From Odobenus rosmarus divergens (Eukaryota > Chordata > Mammalia > Carnivora > Odobenidae), in contig NW_004450464.1 of NCBI RefSeq assembly GCF_000321225.1, forward strand, positions 1,537,567 through 1,601,566: a stretch of 64,000 nucleotides of DNA. Direction: 5' to 3'. Below are positions 47,215 through 60,559 of the stretch, in pieces; the first letter of the stretch is position 1; the number at the start of each line of letters is the position of its first letter. The notes under the pieces are model-generated. The model worked only from the letters and a program-made list of their open reading frames with translations, was not told where the DNA came from and did no database searches. The position numbers were made by a program, and so were the translations under genes.

Positions 47215-47860
47215 AATGAAATATTCAAATCTTAACTGTACAATTCAATCTTTTTTTTTTTTTTACACAAAATGAGAATTCTTGTGTAACCAGCACCCAA
47301 ATCAAGGAACATACTACTAGAACCCCAGAAATCCACTTCAGCCTTCTAGACAGTATCTCCTAGAGTAGTACTTATGGTGATTTAGAACATTGATTTATTG
47401 TTAAACTTTTATAGATGGGGTCATAGTGCATGTTCTATACCTTGCTTCTTTCATTCAGCATTTAGTTTATAAGATATTATGTATAGTTATGATTCATTCA
47501 TTCTCATTGCTGTATAGTATATTATTATATAAATATACTCCCATTTATTTTCCCATCTTAATGCTTATGGACATTGGGGTTATGTCCAATTTGGGGCTAT
47601 TTTGAGTAATACTTCCCTGAGCATTCTTATACCTGTCTTTTGGTAGACATTGTTGAGTATATCCCCAGGACCATGGGATTGTTAGCTTTAGTATACATGT
47701 CAAATAGTGGTTTATATCAGTTTACACACCCATCCACAAAGAGAGAGGGCTCCAACAGGTCCATGTCCATGCCAACACTTGGTATCATCTGTCTTTCACA
47801 TTTAAACTCTTCTGGTGTGTATGTACCACTGTTGCATTGTAGTTCTTCTTAACTTTATGA
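47215..47860 (-). repeat. Old LINE-1 (L1M) 3' end
   Basis: Inverse L1M order on the + strand: 'acaattcaatcttttt', 'gtgtaaccagcacccaaatcaaggaacata', 'tttcattcagcatttag', 'cattggggttatgtccaatttggggctattttgagtaatac' and 'ccaacacttggtatcatctgtctttcac'. Non-functional relic. Confidence 0.75.
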
Positions 47861-48170
47861 AAACAGAAAAGAAAAACTTATTTTTAAAAATTATATTTCA
47901 CTTGAAGTATTTTAAATGCCCTACTGCAGTGTTTTTCCTTATTTAAATAATATGTAAGAATAGTGATACTGAACTCCTGAATAATACACTAGTTTGGAAT
48001 GAGATTCTTGATCAGTTGTAATTGTGATAAAATTTATCTGTGTTATCAACTGTGATAGTTAAGAATAAAAATGTGAAATTCTTCAGATTAATATGACATG
48101 ACATTCCCGCATCTTGGAAGTAAGTTCATGGTCTGTACATAAACCAAAATGCAACCAAAGCAGTAGTTTA

Positions 48171-48489
48171 CAACTGACCCTTGAAGGATGTGGGGGTTAG
48201 GGGCATAGTCAAAAAATCAGTGTATGACTTTTTACTCTCCTGAAACTACAAATAACCTACTGCTGACCAGAAGCCTTACCGGTAACAGTCAATTAGCACA
48301 TATTTTGTATGTTATGTGTATTACATACTATATGCTTAGAATAAAGTAAGCTAGAGAAAATAAATAAAATGTTATCAAGAAAATAACTAGAAAGAGAAAA
48401 TACATTTATAGTACTGTATTTATTGAAAAAAAAATCCACGTATAAGTAGACCCGGAGAGTTCAAACCTGTATTGTGTAAGGTTTTACTG
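48171..48489 (+). repeat. Tigger-type (pogo) MITE
   Basis: Bounded by terminal inverted repeats, 'caactgacccttgaa' at the left and, on the reverse strand at the right, 'cagtaaaaccttac..caggtttgaact'. TA target dinucleotides occur at 48169-48170 and 48490-48491. Internal words 'gtactgtatttattgaaaaaaaaatccacgtataagtagac' match a widespread nonautonomous Tigger family (MER2/MER44-like; exact name unsure). Confidence 0.8.
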
Positions 48490-48984
48490 TATTTAAACTT
48501 AAGTGATGAGACTAATTTCCGTTGCTCACATTGTCTGTGTTTCTAGATAAATAGGAAAATCTTATAGCAAGCTTGCACTCTATTAATTTCTTTTCACCCC
48601 TCCAGCAAGCATAACTTCCCTCTTTAGCTGGAAATACACAACTGTTCATTGCGATTTTTGAAGAAGATAGTACATCCTTTTCTAATTATGAGTAGTAAAA
48701 CATTTGAAAATGCTGTAGTTACACAAAAAAAGAAAGGATTACAAAAAGAAGAAAAACACTGCACAAAACTAATTGTATCTCTAGTTTATATTAGTTGGTT
48801 TCAGGAGTTTTCATTAATAATTATTGAGTGATTATATTTTGGAACTCATGTTCCCTGGATTCATACCCTTGCTGCACACTTAACAAAATGTTGCATTAGG
48901 AAAGTTATTGAACATATTCAGATCCTAGATCCCCAATCTGTAGAGTGGGAATCCTTATAATATAAATATTATATGATGTATTAA

Positions 48985-49430
48985 TCTGGATTTTCCAAGA
49001 AGCAGATGCGAAAAAGGGATTAAACACAAGAGGGTTTTATTAAGGGAAATGCCTATCCAAGCAAATGGGGTGGAAACTGAGTAAGGCTGGAAAAGCTGTT
49101 AGTCATGAAGCACGCATGACCCAGAGTGCAGGGAAGGGGTAAGAAGTTTTGAGTGGAAGTATCAAGCATGATGTGCAACCCAAGGAAAGGTTAGGAAGGG
49201 TTTCAGGGATTCCTGAGACGAACTTAGCTATCAGAGGAACCCTCTGTCTTCCTGTGATGGCTCTGCATTAATATCCCTGCTGAACACAGTCATTGGTTGG
49301 GGACAGGTGCAGAAATAGATTTCAGAGCAAAACACAGGTGCTCTTAGTCAATTAAACTTGTACTTTGAGGTCTATAGGCACATTCTCACGGCAACATCAC
49401 AACAAATGATTATCATGTAGATAAATTGAC
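48985..49430. repeat. Possible ancient repeat, family unresolved
   Basis: 'aagaagcagatgcgaaaaagggattaaacacaagagggttttattaaggg' looks like the start of a widespread old mammalian repeat, and the following 400 bp are GC-richer than the flanks. I cannot name it. Confidence 0.3.
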
Positions 49431-49439
49431 AAACTCCAA

Positions 49440-51186
49440 TGAAAGTATCTAAAACAATGCCTGAATCATAAACATGGATTTGTCCATTTATGTATTCATA
49501 TTATTCATCATTATTAATAATAAACACATTAATAAAGGAGCCACATGTGCTTGAAATATTTGGAAGAAAAATACAATAGTGCTACAGAGGAGTTAAGAGA
49601 AGCTTAATATTTATAGTTTACTTAATTCCTCTTAAGTAAAAGATATTATTACATATCAATAGATTTGTGTAATTGTGTAATTGATTTCCTTCTACTAATA
49701 GTTATTGGTATATATTGCCAAATCCCTAATGTATACTGGAATACCTAACTCTATACCCCTTTATTTCTGCCTTAAGAAGCGGGTTCAAGGTTGTTCTAAA
49801 AATTAAAAAAAAGATTTATTAATATCATTATTAATTAATATCATTATTTTTGTCACATGCAATTGATATTATCAATATAAAAAAGTTGCATCATTTAATG
49901 AGAAGGATCTAGCCAGTAATTGTTTGATCCACTTGTATAAATTAGTCACTGGGGGTGCAAAATTTGGGGAGGAATTGGATATTCATTAAAACTTTTTGTA
50001 TATGGCCATATTCTCAACAGTGGAACCTCCTTTCATCTTTTCAAAGAGCTTCCATTGCTGTAGAAAATCCAGAGGGTTCATGTGAATAGCTGTGATACTC
50101 TGCTCAAATAGAGGGAAGAAACATAATATGAAAATGCTTTCTGGAAATTCTCTGAGGCCACTTTATTATGACTTCTGTTTGAACAAACAGATTACTCAGA
50201 GGAGAGTCTTAAATGGAGAGAGTATGGAATGATCAGGGCATGGCCTCCTAACTCTTACTTTTCCCTATTTGTACTCTTTGTAAATAGAAACCTAGCTATT
50301 CTTCCCTGTGTGTGTTATTCATATGCCTTCGCCATTTCTCTGGTTGGGATGTCATCCTTTGCTCTGGAGTTTACATTAACTATACCATCTAAGACCTGTT
50401 CTTCCCGTAATACTTCAAGGGCTAACACAAGCAATAACTTCTTTAATTTTTCCCCAAGTGTCTTAGTCCAGATGGACTTCTCCATATGTTCAGTGTTTAC
50501 TACCCATGTTATCCCTAACCTCTCACATGGCATATACCGTTCCTTCTAGCTATTCCCATAGCATACTGAACCTCTCCTTCATTCCTAGGATTGTGACTGA
50601 TGAATCTAAATTGTCATTTTGGGAAGATAGTAATTTGCAATGACTTTAACCACCTATGAAGTCACCCTGTTACATACAACATGATTTACTAGACCCTTGT
50701 TTAGATAAATGTTGGTGAAAGATTATGTTTTTATCTGCTTGCAAAATATTTTGCCAGTTTTAGTTGTTTATTTATAATGTTTATAATTTTGACTTTTGTA
50801 GTCCAATATGTAAAAAAAATAGTATTGGGACTCATTTATATACCGTATATAATGAATTAAATTGACCCAGGTAATATGGATTCAGACATATGTGTAATTC
50901 AGCAAGGCCTGGTAACAAAGTGGGATGTATATTAGCTTGCTTTAGTATATTGATAAGTAGTATTAAAACATAGTTAATTTTTGGTTGGGTCTTTTGAGAG
51001 AAAAACATTAGAATAGTTTATATTTCCATGGTAAGCATCTTACTAAAATAATGTCGCAGCTGGGCCAGGGCCTGTTCCAAGAAAAAAAAGCATTGTTATA
51101 CACTCTTAAAAGAGTAAGATTCTGAGCTCAGGTGTATTCAAATGGTTATGGCAGATAATATTCTGACCAGATTACTAAATTCTATA
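49440..51186. other. Intron sequence upstream of the GPC5 exon
   Basis: No clear mobile element. The 106-aa + frame at 50229-50549 has no recognisable domain. A TATTAAT/ATATCAT-rich stretch lies near 49810-49880. Confidence 0.45.
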
Positions 51187-51209
51187 TCTTCCACTTTTCA
51201 CTTTGTTAG
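51187..51209 (+). promoter_or_regulatory. 3' splice site (acceptor) of the GPC5 exon
   Basis: Pyrimidine-rich run 'cttccacttttcactttgttag' ending in AG at 51208-51209, with no competing AG within it. The run and the AG sit exactly where homology to glypican begins. Confidence 0.9.
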
Positions 51210-51330
51210 CTATGCTCAGCGTGTGGTTGGAAATGGAATCAAAGCCCAATCTGGAAATCCCGAAGTCAAAGTCAGAGGAACTGATCCTGTGATAAATCAA
51301 ATTATTGATAAACTGAAGCACGTTATTCAG
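51210..51330 (+). CDS. GPC5: Glypican-5 internal exon (probably penultimate)
   Basis: Glypican-5 is a GPI-anchored cell-surface heparan sulfate proteoglycan that modulates growth-factor and morphogen signalling (Hedgehog, FGF, Wnt). The 121-bp exon starts with the last base of a split codon and holds 40 complete codons beginning YAQRVVGNGIKAQSG, then NPEVKVRGTDPVINQIIDKL and KHVIQ. It ends in phase 0 before GTAAGT. The 'DPVINQIIDKLKH' helix is characteristic of the glypican-3/5 subfamily (glypican-3 has a related 'EPVVSQIIDKLKH'); the NGIKAQSGNPEVKV part fits glypican-5 better. It encodes the end of the helical core before the Ser-Gly heparan-sulfate stalk. It has no cysteine or SG attachment site itself. 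The frame is intact with no stop. The flanking exons lie outside the window, as expected from this gene's giant introns. The exon number (7 of 8) is inferred. Confidence 0.9.
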
Positions 51331-51336
51331 GTAAGT
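51331..51336 (+). promoter_or_regulatory. 5' splice site (donor) of the GPC5 exon
   Basis: CAG|GTAAGT is a full consensus donor directly after the phase-0 CAG codon. Confidence 0.95.
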
Positions 51337-52200
51337 GCTGATACTCTATTTATTGGTATAATCAATGGTAAATAATAAGTATTCACTTTCCATTACATGT
51401 GATAAATCCATTAATCCTATCCGATGGTCCTACCTAAACGTGAGTATTGGAATAAATTATTTGTACTGAGAGTTTTAGAAATATTTTGTTGAGTATTTTC
51501 ATACAGAGTCAATGTACAGTAATATTTTAATGGAGGGCGCTCCGTATCTGTGAAAAGTAGCCATAGCCTCAGCATTTCAAGGTATAGTGAAAATCTTAGC
51601 ATAAGCTTCATCCCCAATGAATGAGTTTTAGACATGGGGACTGCCGTGACAATTAGAAAAAACAAAACAGCCATAGCAGGCCCTGGAGTCACTTTGCAGG
51701 CAACTCTCTGAGCCTTGCTGTGAAGGGTTTTGCCCCACTTTCAATAAAAGTTAAGTCATAAATGAATACTATGCATTTTTGTATTTATTTCCTGTATCAC
51801 CTTTTACATGTTATCTTATAATCTACCTAATGACTATTTATGAAATACTTCTGTTATATGTTTGATAACTTGTAATCAAGTATGTACTACTGTTTTTAAT
51901 ATATAGCATATGAAGCATGTAAATTTCTATCAAAAGAGCATTTCACTGAACTGTCTTTTAATTAGAGTCAAATATTATATTACATGCTGTAATGGCCACC
52001 CTCCATTCTTCATCTATTGGAGGTTGGGGTGAGAAGGACTATATTTTAGGTATTCGTTTTTTTATAACAATTTATCTATGCATATATTCTCATTTTTTCT
52101 AAGTAAAACCTTGGATGGATAGTTGATTCTTATTTCTGATATTCTATGTCAGAAAGCATACCTAAACATTGTACTGAGTTTTATGAATATTAAAATATTG
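51337..52200. other. Intron sequence downstream of the GPC5 exon
   Basis: No named repeat or further exon identified. Confidence 0.45.
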
Positions 52201-52202
52201 TA

Positions 52203-52401
52203 GGGGTGGCTCAGTAGTAGGTTAAGCATCCAAATCGATTTTGGCTCAGGACATGATCTCAGGGTCATGAGACTGAGCCCCATGTGGGTCTCTTCACTGA
52301 GCATGGAGCCTGCTTGGGATTCTCTCTCTCCCTCTCCCTCTTCTCACCCCTCCCGCTTGCTCACACGCATTCTCTCTCTCTCTAAAAAAAAAAAAAAAAA
52401 A
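52203..52401 (+). repeat. CAN SINE, old, 5'-truncated
   Basis: Starts inside the tRNA-like head ('ggggtggctcagtagtaggttaag'), continues 'gacatgatctcagggtcatgagactgagcccc', and ends in TC-rich sequence and a 20-base A run without the AAATAAA motif. No clear target-site duplication. In the same orientation as GPC5, about 0.9 kb after the exon. Confidence 0.88.
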
Positions 52402-54960
52402 ATCTAGAGTCATTGGTAGGCTTTTCATAGTTGTTTTGCAAAACTTAAGTTTATGTAGGGCCAGTTCTTAGGATTCCATTTTTATGAAAGTCTGCATCTT
52501 GATCAAAGAAAATGTAAACAGGGGCCACTATGTCCAATACCATAGATCTCTCCCTTCCAGGAAGCAATAATGGTTACTTTGCTTATTCTATGACTGGTGC
52601 TTTGGGAAAACAGAGCTCTCACCCTGGACGGCAGAACCAAGCAAGTTCCATTGAGAAAAGTGTAAGAGAAAAATGGTGTCATGACTACTAGTGCGTTAAA
52701 TCCCAGAGCCTCTACTGAGTTAAACCAATTCTCTCAGAGAGATATATCCTAGGTAAAGTAAGTAGGTGCCTTATGCTGCTAGTAGGGTCAAGCGCTCTAA
52801 CATTTCTTGAACCTGAGTGGAACTGAGATTGTGTCAGGAGCTGAAGTGACCCTGAAGGAGGCATCAGAGTGAGCAGTATGAATTAGACCACAGTCTGGGG
52901 CAGAATGGCTGAAATCTGGATGGAGATCTGTTGTCCTCAGAAGCAGTGATATTGAGCCCATCAGTAAATGTCACTCAGGCATTTAGAAGAAGGAAGTCCC
53001 TCTTCCTGTCCAATTTTTGGAACCTTGATTTTCCATAATAAAAACAAAGAAGACCTCCAGGTGAAATTAATCTTGACTCAGTGAGAAACTAATGGGGATT
53101 CAGGAAGACTTAGGATATGACTTTAATCCTTGAATTTCCAGTGGCTCAATAAACAGTCTATTAGGAACTCAACACACAAGAGACTCTGCAACAGAGATTT
53201 GTGTGCAGGAGATTTCTGGCAGGGTACCTTTGCAATCCCTAAGGGACTGGAGGAAGTAGCACTGTAGAGAGAGAGAGAGCAAGAGCGTGCAATTGTAGTA
53301 ATAAGAAGCTTCTTCTGAATCCAGTAGGAACTCTGGAGCTAGGATGGCCCTTTCCAGTTGGCCTGAACTGAAACAAGGAGGTGTGGGTTATTGGACCAGT
53401 AATTGGATGAGGGCTACTAGGGTGGAGGCAGGGGAGTATAACTCAGCTCTGAGTTACCAGCAGCCAACAATATTACCTGCAGCTGGAGGAACAAATATCT
53501 TGTCCTAGCTGGCACCTCATAGCTTCATGCACTGTAACATGGTATAATAAGGTATGCAGATCTAGATTATTCAGGAACTCTAGTGCACATTGATCATAAA
53601 ATCAAAAGAGCTTTAATATGAATCCGTTTCCTTGAGATAAAATCTTAGTGGTCTCCAGAGGGGGCTAAACATTCCCCCGGAGAGGGCACAAACCAATCGT
53701 CAGGAAGGAAAAATAGAACCTCAGTGTCTATTTATTCTATCTTGTTATGTTAATGTATTTGGTTGTAGGAAAGTGTATAAAATATGTAACAGCACAATGG
53801 CACGTGTGTATAGGGTAGAAATACATAAATTCACATATCAAGTAGGTGTGTGTTCAGACTTTATGGAATATATACATGATGAAAGTTGATGGAAACCTTG
53901 TTATAGATAATGAGGATGGAGCTGCTATATAGGAAAGAGGCTACAGATATAAGAAAACTATATTCACAAAGGAATAAGTAGATAGTCAAAATATAAAGGT
54001 TTATAAAAAATCTTAGGAAGAGGGTTCACTGATATGTTGCCCATCCAGCATAACATCACCGTCTTCTTGTTTCATAGGTTTTAAAGCCATATCCTTTTCA
54101 AGATGGCAGAGGGAAATAATCCCATTTTTTTTTTTTAGCTCTTGTGTTAAATTGAGTCCCATTCTTTCATCTTTATATTAGTGTGCAGATCTCCAATTAT
54201 TCATGCTTAAGTTTTGTTCTAGGACTATAAGAGACTATGATATAAAATGTTACCTTTGAGGTCTATCTTTTAAAGTCTATAGGAAAAAGATTGAAACTTA
54301 GGTTTTTAGAGAAGATAGCAGAAAATCATTTGTACAGGTGTCATGAAAATATTCACCTTTAATGTCTTAGAACATGTTCTCTCCTAAGCCAGTTGTCCCA
54401 AAGATGAAGAAACATTTTTGATTTTGCTAGACTTCTGACTGCTAATCATATATGTGTGCCCTGGCAGGGATGGCTATTATACTGCCACTATGAGGGGGGC
54501 AGTTTTAAAGACCTAGCACAGTGTCAGGTCTGAAAAGTTTCAAAAAATTGTCTTCTATAAATGATAGCTTCTTTATTTGGGAGTAGTGTGAGACAAAGGG
54601 AGGAAGTAGAAGTAGGTTCAGAATATAATCTGTAGATTTAGATGATCACTTATTTGTGTTTCCACAGAATTCAATCTATTTCTTATTGTGAAGATACTAA
54701 GTGCATTTAACAATGAAAATGACATCTCTCATCATAGGGATAAGCTAATGTTCCTCTTGATCTTTTTGCCCTATGTAAATATATGAAAATAAACCAGCCA
54801 TATTTATTGGCGAAAATTGGCTCCATACATTAGCCTCCAAAAACCTGTCTTTTTGGCCTGTCATTGAGCTGCACCTCATTTTCTACCCTGTAACTTCTGC
54901 AGTTACAGTCACTAAACAAGTGGGTAGGAATTTTACTTTGAATAATGGTACTTTTTGAAT
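52402..54960. other. Intronic sequence, nothing firmly recognised
   Basis: The part at 52600-53560 is GC-richer than its surroundings and may be an old unclassified repeat. No open frame or splice pattern supports an exon. Confidence 0.4.
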
Positions 54961-54969
54961 GTCTTAATA

Positions 54970-55870
54970 ATTTATTCAAAATATCCAAACAGTACTTACT
55001 GAGTTCCCACCATGGGCCTGGTTCTACACAAAGTTAAAGGTGTGAACAAAGCAGACACAACTCTGTTCACATGAGATTTACATTCTAAGAAAAAATATGT
55101 AAGTACAATAACTGTCGCTGACAAATGTTATAACAGACAAAATGGGATGAAGTAGGAAAAGTTACTTAAGAAGAGTGTGCTTGTGGAGGCCACCAAAAGG
55201 GGGGCGGGCGGATATTTGGGTTGATACTGAAGAAGGAGAAGAAGGGAATCAGAAAAATCTGGGAGAACTGTGTGTGGGGCAAAAGGAATACTACATTCAA
55301 AGGACCTGTGGCAGAAATAGGTTTATTGTATTCGAAGAACAAACAGAAGGCCATGTGGCCAGAACAGAGTGAGTAAAGGGTAGAGAAAGAGAGAGATACT
55401 CTGAATTAACAGGATTTTGGTAGACTCCAGCAGGGAGTTTAAATTTTATCCTAAGTGGGATGGGAAACCAAAGACTGTAGGCAGAGATTGATATAATTTA
55501 ATCAATGTTTTATAAAGATAATTTAGTCTTCACTTTGGAAAATGGACCAAAGTAGAAGAAGAACAAAAATAGAGGAAGTAAGTATTAAAGGCAGAAGATC
55601 ATGGACTAGAATAAGAAGAGTGACCAACATGCGAAGCAGGGAGATTTAGATAAATACAGAAAGGAGAGTTAGTCAAGATTTGTTGATGGATTGGAAATGG
55701 GATGGAGAGGGGAGAGCAAGCATGAGAACTACCTTTGGTGGGGTGATAGTGTCATTAAATGAAACAAGAAATTCTGGAAATGGAGCAAGTCGGGTTCAGT
55801 TGTTGGGGTTGATTAGAAATTATGGTTTTGTTACATTTGAAATGCCTCAGACTCCCGAGAGGAACAACCA
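54970..55870 (-). repeat. L2 LINE, 3' UTR plus C-terminal ORF2, long fragment
   Basis: The + strand runs in inverse L2 order for about 900 bp: 'acttactgagttcccaccatgggcctggttctac', 'tcacatgagatttacattctaag', 'gaagaacaaacagaaggccatgtggccagaacagagtgagtaaaggg', 'atttgttgatggattggaaatggg' and 'acatttgaaatgcctcagac'. Short + frames at 55175-55372 and 55680-55925 are antisense artefacts. Confidence 0.85.
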
Positions 55871-56389
55871 GAATTCAGGGGCAACCACCGAGCGGGAAGT
55901 GTGTGTTTGGGAGCACCGGTGTTAAATAGGATTTAAGTCATGGGACTATGAGGTTGCCACCTTCTTCTTAGAGAATTAATTCGCAACAAAACTGTTGGGG
56001 GAGAATATAAAACAGCAGAATCATATGAAAGATATGTATTCAGAAAATCTAGGAGTGGAGAAAGCATTTATTAAATGTATGTGGTACCATTAGACAGTTG
56101 ATGTAGGACAGACAAGTTATTTAATAACATGAACTTTTCTTTTAGTGAAGAATAACCAGTGTTCGTTATAAGAAATTGAATTTCACTATCTTAGGAAATT
56201 GTACAAAAAGAGTTGAAAATAAATGTTCTAACACTTATAAAACAAGCAATCTCAGGAAATAAGCCTTGTAGGCTTTTGCTGTACTTAATTATACATATAA
56301 TTAAATCAAACTTTAACTTTTTTTAATAAAACAAAATGAGATCAAAGAGTGCATTTGGTTTTTGTCCCCAAGTACTCACCTAACATATT

Positions 56390-56700
56390 TGTTTCCATAG
56401 CATAAAATACTCAGGAATATGGTTGCTAGTGCATGTATATTATTCTATCATATGGAAGGACTATAATTTTATTTAATACCAAACTGAAGTTGGATATTTA
56501 GGTTGTTACCAATTTTTCACAGTAATAAATACTGCTAATATGAATATTCCTAAAGATGAATCTTTTTACAACTTTTTCCCCTTATGATATATTTCTAGAT
56601 GGTTATAACCAAGAATCTGTTCATTAATAATCTTAGGTATTTTGATAAGTATTGCCAGATTTTTATCCAGAAAAATTGTAAGAATTTATACGTGAAGCAT
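56390..56700 (-). repeat. Old LINE-1 relic
   Basis: 'agttggatatttaggttgttaccaatttttcacagtaataaatactgctaatatgaatattcc' and 'ttttgataagtattgccagatttttatccag' match inverse old L1 ORF2 C-terminal sequence. Confidence 0.6.
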
Positions 56701-56879
56701 GGGATATTTGTCAAATTTCTCAGCATGTTGTGGGTATAGTTGGGAACTTGGCAGTGACCACACATTGATGGTAGGACAATCACATGGAATTCTAGAGACC
56801 AAAGTAGCAGTCCTTTAGACAGTCCTTTATACATGTTAGCTTGAGCTGGTATCACCTGCAGGTACTCCAAGTATGGCCA

Positions 56880-59400
56880 AAATAAATATTTTAATTAGAA
56901 AATAGTTGCTAAAAATTTCAAGGCTTTCTAGAGAAAAGTCCTAGCAAAAACAATGAACTTTATTTCACTGTTTAGGAAAAGCCTCTATTTTTAAATCCTA
57001 CCAAGAAAAAAAAAAGTTGCTCAGAAGATCTGATATAAATGGGGATTTAGGGATTATAGCTTGGTCCTCAGGGAATATCTCAGGCACTTTTTTGAAGTCC
57101 CCTCACTGACTCTGTAAGTCCTTCTGAATTGGGGATAGGAAGCGTGGAGAAAAGAAGAAAGTCATGCCTGGCCTCCCACCATCTGTCATTCCACCCCTTT
57201 TCCTGGAGAAGCCATTGTGCTAACATACTTTCCAGCGCTTTCCTGCATTTTAAAACCTGTACTTGAGGGAGACAATGCTGGTACTGCTGAAAATTGCCAG
57301 TGATGAGTATGGCGCAGTCCAAGAGCCAGTGAGGAATTTTCTAAAAGGAGAATTTTTAAAGGGTTAACATGAACTTTCTTAGATGTTTGCATCAAACTGA
57401 ATCGCCCTTTGATAATAGATTAGAAACAATACCTGATTTCTCTTAGTATACTGACTGAAGAAATGATTGAAAATTTTAATTCAAATTTTTTTCTCTTAGG
57501 AAACTCACTTTAAAACTCCTTGTTGTTCATACTTGACTAGGTTTGTTTAGGGTAAAGTTGTCAGCAAAAAATCATGTTTGCAGCAGTTTATCTTTAAACA
57601 TTAAATAACATCTATCATTTTTCCTAAAAAAACCAAAATGATGTCCACAGTTAAAAGCCTAACTGCTGAGTATGGTTAGTTATGAACAATAATGGTCCAT
57701 TGCTTAGAAATTACTTTACCTACTTTCAATATGAAACATAAAAAGTAATATCACAGCAGTTTTCTATAATTCTTTTATTGCAAAACCAATAAATGCTACA
57801 GTGTTGTTAAAAGTAGTAGATTTAAGTAACATTTTATTTCTTCAAACCTAATAATTCCAATACATAAGAGAATATCATCAGTTTCTACTAAATATTCATT
57901 TTTATAGAGACTAAAACTTCTTTGGAAATATGTCTTCATGTGTAAAATAAATTTGGTTTTAAATGTGAGAAAAAGCAATAATCATAACCATTTGCCTAAA
58001 ACTACAAAATATATAGACGTTTATAATATGTATTTCAATAATCACAACCTACTGGATTCAAGCAGAGATGAGGACTCTCTTATTTCATGTAGGAAAAGAT
58101 GGCACTAAATTGCCTCTTTTCTTTTGTCCCATTCTCTTCCTAGAATACTGATATGATAAATAGAAACTTTAGAACTGTAATAGAGTGAGAAGAGATTCTG
58201 ATTTAAATCTTAATGGATAGTTTAAGGTTAGTGTCTATAAATACAAAAAAAAAAAACCCAAAAATGCACAAGGTTTTTAGAATGTCAGTTTCTGAATTCT
58301 GAAAACTGTCTAAGTTATTTTCGTGAAAACACTTATTCTAATACACATTTTAGAAACTTCTTCTTATTGGTAATAACTAATAACAGTGATGCAGAACCAG
58401 TCAATCATAATTGATTGGTCAGGGGTTTCAGCTGATTCTGTCAATTTCCTTCCCTTCTTCAGACTGCTTTTCTTGCTCAGGAAATTCACTACAGCACCTT
58501 GACTCCTTGCTTCTCATCTCTACTACACACCAATGTCATGCTCCCAGGCTTACCATATTAAAATTCCAGAAAGATACACACCTTATGATTTTACATTAGC
58601 AGTGCTATAGTAACCAAAACACATTTAGTTATCTTTTGATTCAGAAGAAAGTATTTGAAATGTACTCAATAACTTTGAATGGCCGTCTAATTTAGCAGTT
58701 AGTTGGTCTGAGTAAATTCAATGGAAGGTTGCTTTCTGGAGTGTGTAGTATAATGCACTGACTTCACTATTGGCCATTTCATTAAAAAAAAATCAATTGT
58801 CAGCATAAAACCAACCATTTCAATTAGTGTACAATCAACTGGAAATGAGAGGATTTGGGTTGGCCATTGATTTATTTTTTGAATTTAGAGAGTATGTAAT
58901 TGTTCTATGTTGGATAAAATTTTACTTTATATTCACTTGGCTGCTGCTGATCTTACATGTTATTACTACCTATTAAGATTTGAGCCATTTATTTACCCGG
59001 TTTTCTATTTATCAAACATACTGAAAGAATTTGAACACTAGAACTTTTATACTTTATGTTTTGGTGATTAGTCATTTATAGGCTAGGACTTTTAATCTTT
59101 CTGTTAAAATATAATATGAAATATGCTTTATTTCACAAAATGACATTCCAAATTATAGCCACCTCCAACAATAATTCAGATTTATTGTAAAAAACTGAAA
59201 TTATTCATATTTAAATTTTTTTAGGAATTATGAAATCTAAAACATAAGCATATAACATTATATTATCAGAAACTAGAACAAGTGAGAAAAATAATGCCTT
59301 TGAGAGTTATCTATCCATTCAGTAATGGATAAAAGAACCAAAAAAAGAAAAAAAAGAAAACCCCCAAACAAAAAACAAAATCCCTTTTATTTCAATAAAA
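56880..59400. other. AT-rich intronic sequence, nothing recognised
   Basis: No SINE, exon or identifiable LINE segment. The A-rich run at 59339-59390 may be a decayed tail. Confidence 0.45.
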
Positions 59401-59415
59401 CACACTGGCCACAAT

Positions 59416-59530
59416 AGAGCAGTATGCTAAAGAGCATGAGTTTTGAGTTAGGACAAGGCATATGACTAAATCCCAGTTCTTGTAGGTACTGGCTCTATGT
59501 CTGTCGTCACCTTAATTAACATCTTTTGTT
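59416..59530 (+). repeat. MIR fragment
   Basis: 'gcagtatgctaaagagcatgagttttgagttagg..aaatcccagttcttgtaggtactggctctatgtctgtcgtcacctt' follows the MIR head and core. Confidence 0.6.
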
Positions 59531-59547
59531 ATATAATCAAAAATATA

Positions 59548-59975
59548 AAAAATCATCAGTGTGGTAGGATGTGGAGAAATTGAAGCTCTCAAATACCACT
59601 GGTGGAATGTAAAACCATGCAACTACTTTGATAATTAGATGGATCTGTAAAAGACTAAACATAGAGTTACCATGTGAGCCAGAAATTTTACTCACAGCTA
59701 TATACCCAAGAGAGAAGAAAATATGTGTCCACACAAAAACCTGCACATGAATGTTGATAGCAGCATCATTCATAATATCCAAAAAGTGGAAACAACTCAT
59801 ATGTTCATCAACTGATGAATGGATAAATAAAATATTATATATCCGTAAAATGAAACCTTGTTCAGCAGTAAAAAGGACTTCATATGGATAAAATGCTACG
59901 ACATAGAAGAACCTTGAAAAACATAAAAGAAGCCAGTCACAAAAGATCACATATTGTGTGAGTCCATTTACATAA
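59548..59975 (+). repeat. Old LINE-1 ORF2 C-terminal fragment
   Basis: 'tagagttaccatgtgagccagaaattttactcac', 'gcagcatcattcataatatccaaaaagtggaaacaactcatatgttcatc' and 'atcacatattgtgtgagtcc' are L1 ORF2 3' landmarks in + orientation with many substitutions. Confidence 0.8.
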
Positions 59976-60559
59976 TAAATATTAACAAATGTATTTCATT
60001 ATTTTATTTTGACATCAATTTTCATTTGTATATAGAAATTCTCTTATACTGGCAATAACTATTGGTAGCATACTGACGGCTTATCCTACCTGATCTTGAT
60101 GGTTTTGCTAATACTGTGCTAAATAAGATAATTACTTTTTAATATCTAAATGCCTGTGAAGTTTTATCAGTCTTTGCCCTCTTACTTCCTGACCTACTCA
60201 CTGTTATTTCCCCAACACACTGTTGTCTGATTGCTGGCTCCATCATTCCACTGAAATGCTCTTGCTAAGTTCACTGATTATCTTTTTCTTGTTATTTAGA
60301 ATCTAATAGGCTTTTATCAGTTGTCATCTCTCTTGAGCATTAATATCACTTATCTATGCTGTTGATCATCTCTTTGTTCTCACTCTTTTGATTTCCCACC
60401 AAAGTTTCTGATTACTCCACCCCAAGATCTTTGTACCTTTCTTTAATTTCTTTAAATTGAACTCAATGGAAGGGTGTCGAAGATAAAGCCAAGGAAATAT
60501 CCTAAAAAATAATAACACACACGGAAAAAAGAAGAAAATAGTAAAATGATGAGACATTA

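Noticed and set aside
50229..50549. 106-aa + frame just upstream of the GPC5 exon
   Set aside because: No homology recognised, an overlapping minus frame is equally open, and no splice sites link it to the exon.
51142..51209. In-frame ATG and 22 codons upstream of the GPC5 exon as an alternative start
   Set aside because: Homology begins exactly after the AG at 51208-51209 and a proper pyrimidine tract occupies this stretch, so it is intron that happens to be open.
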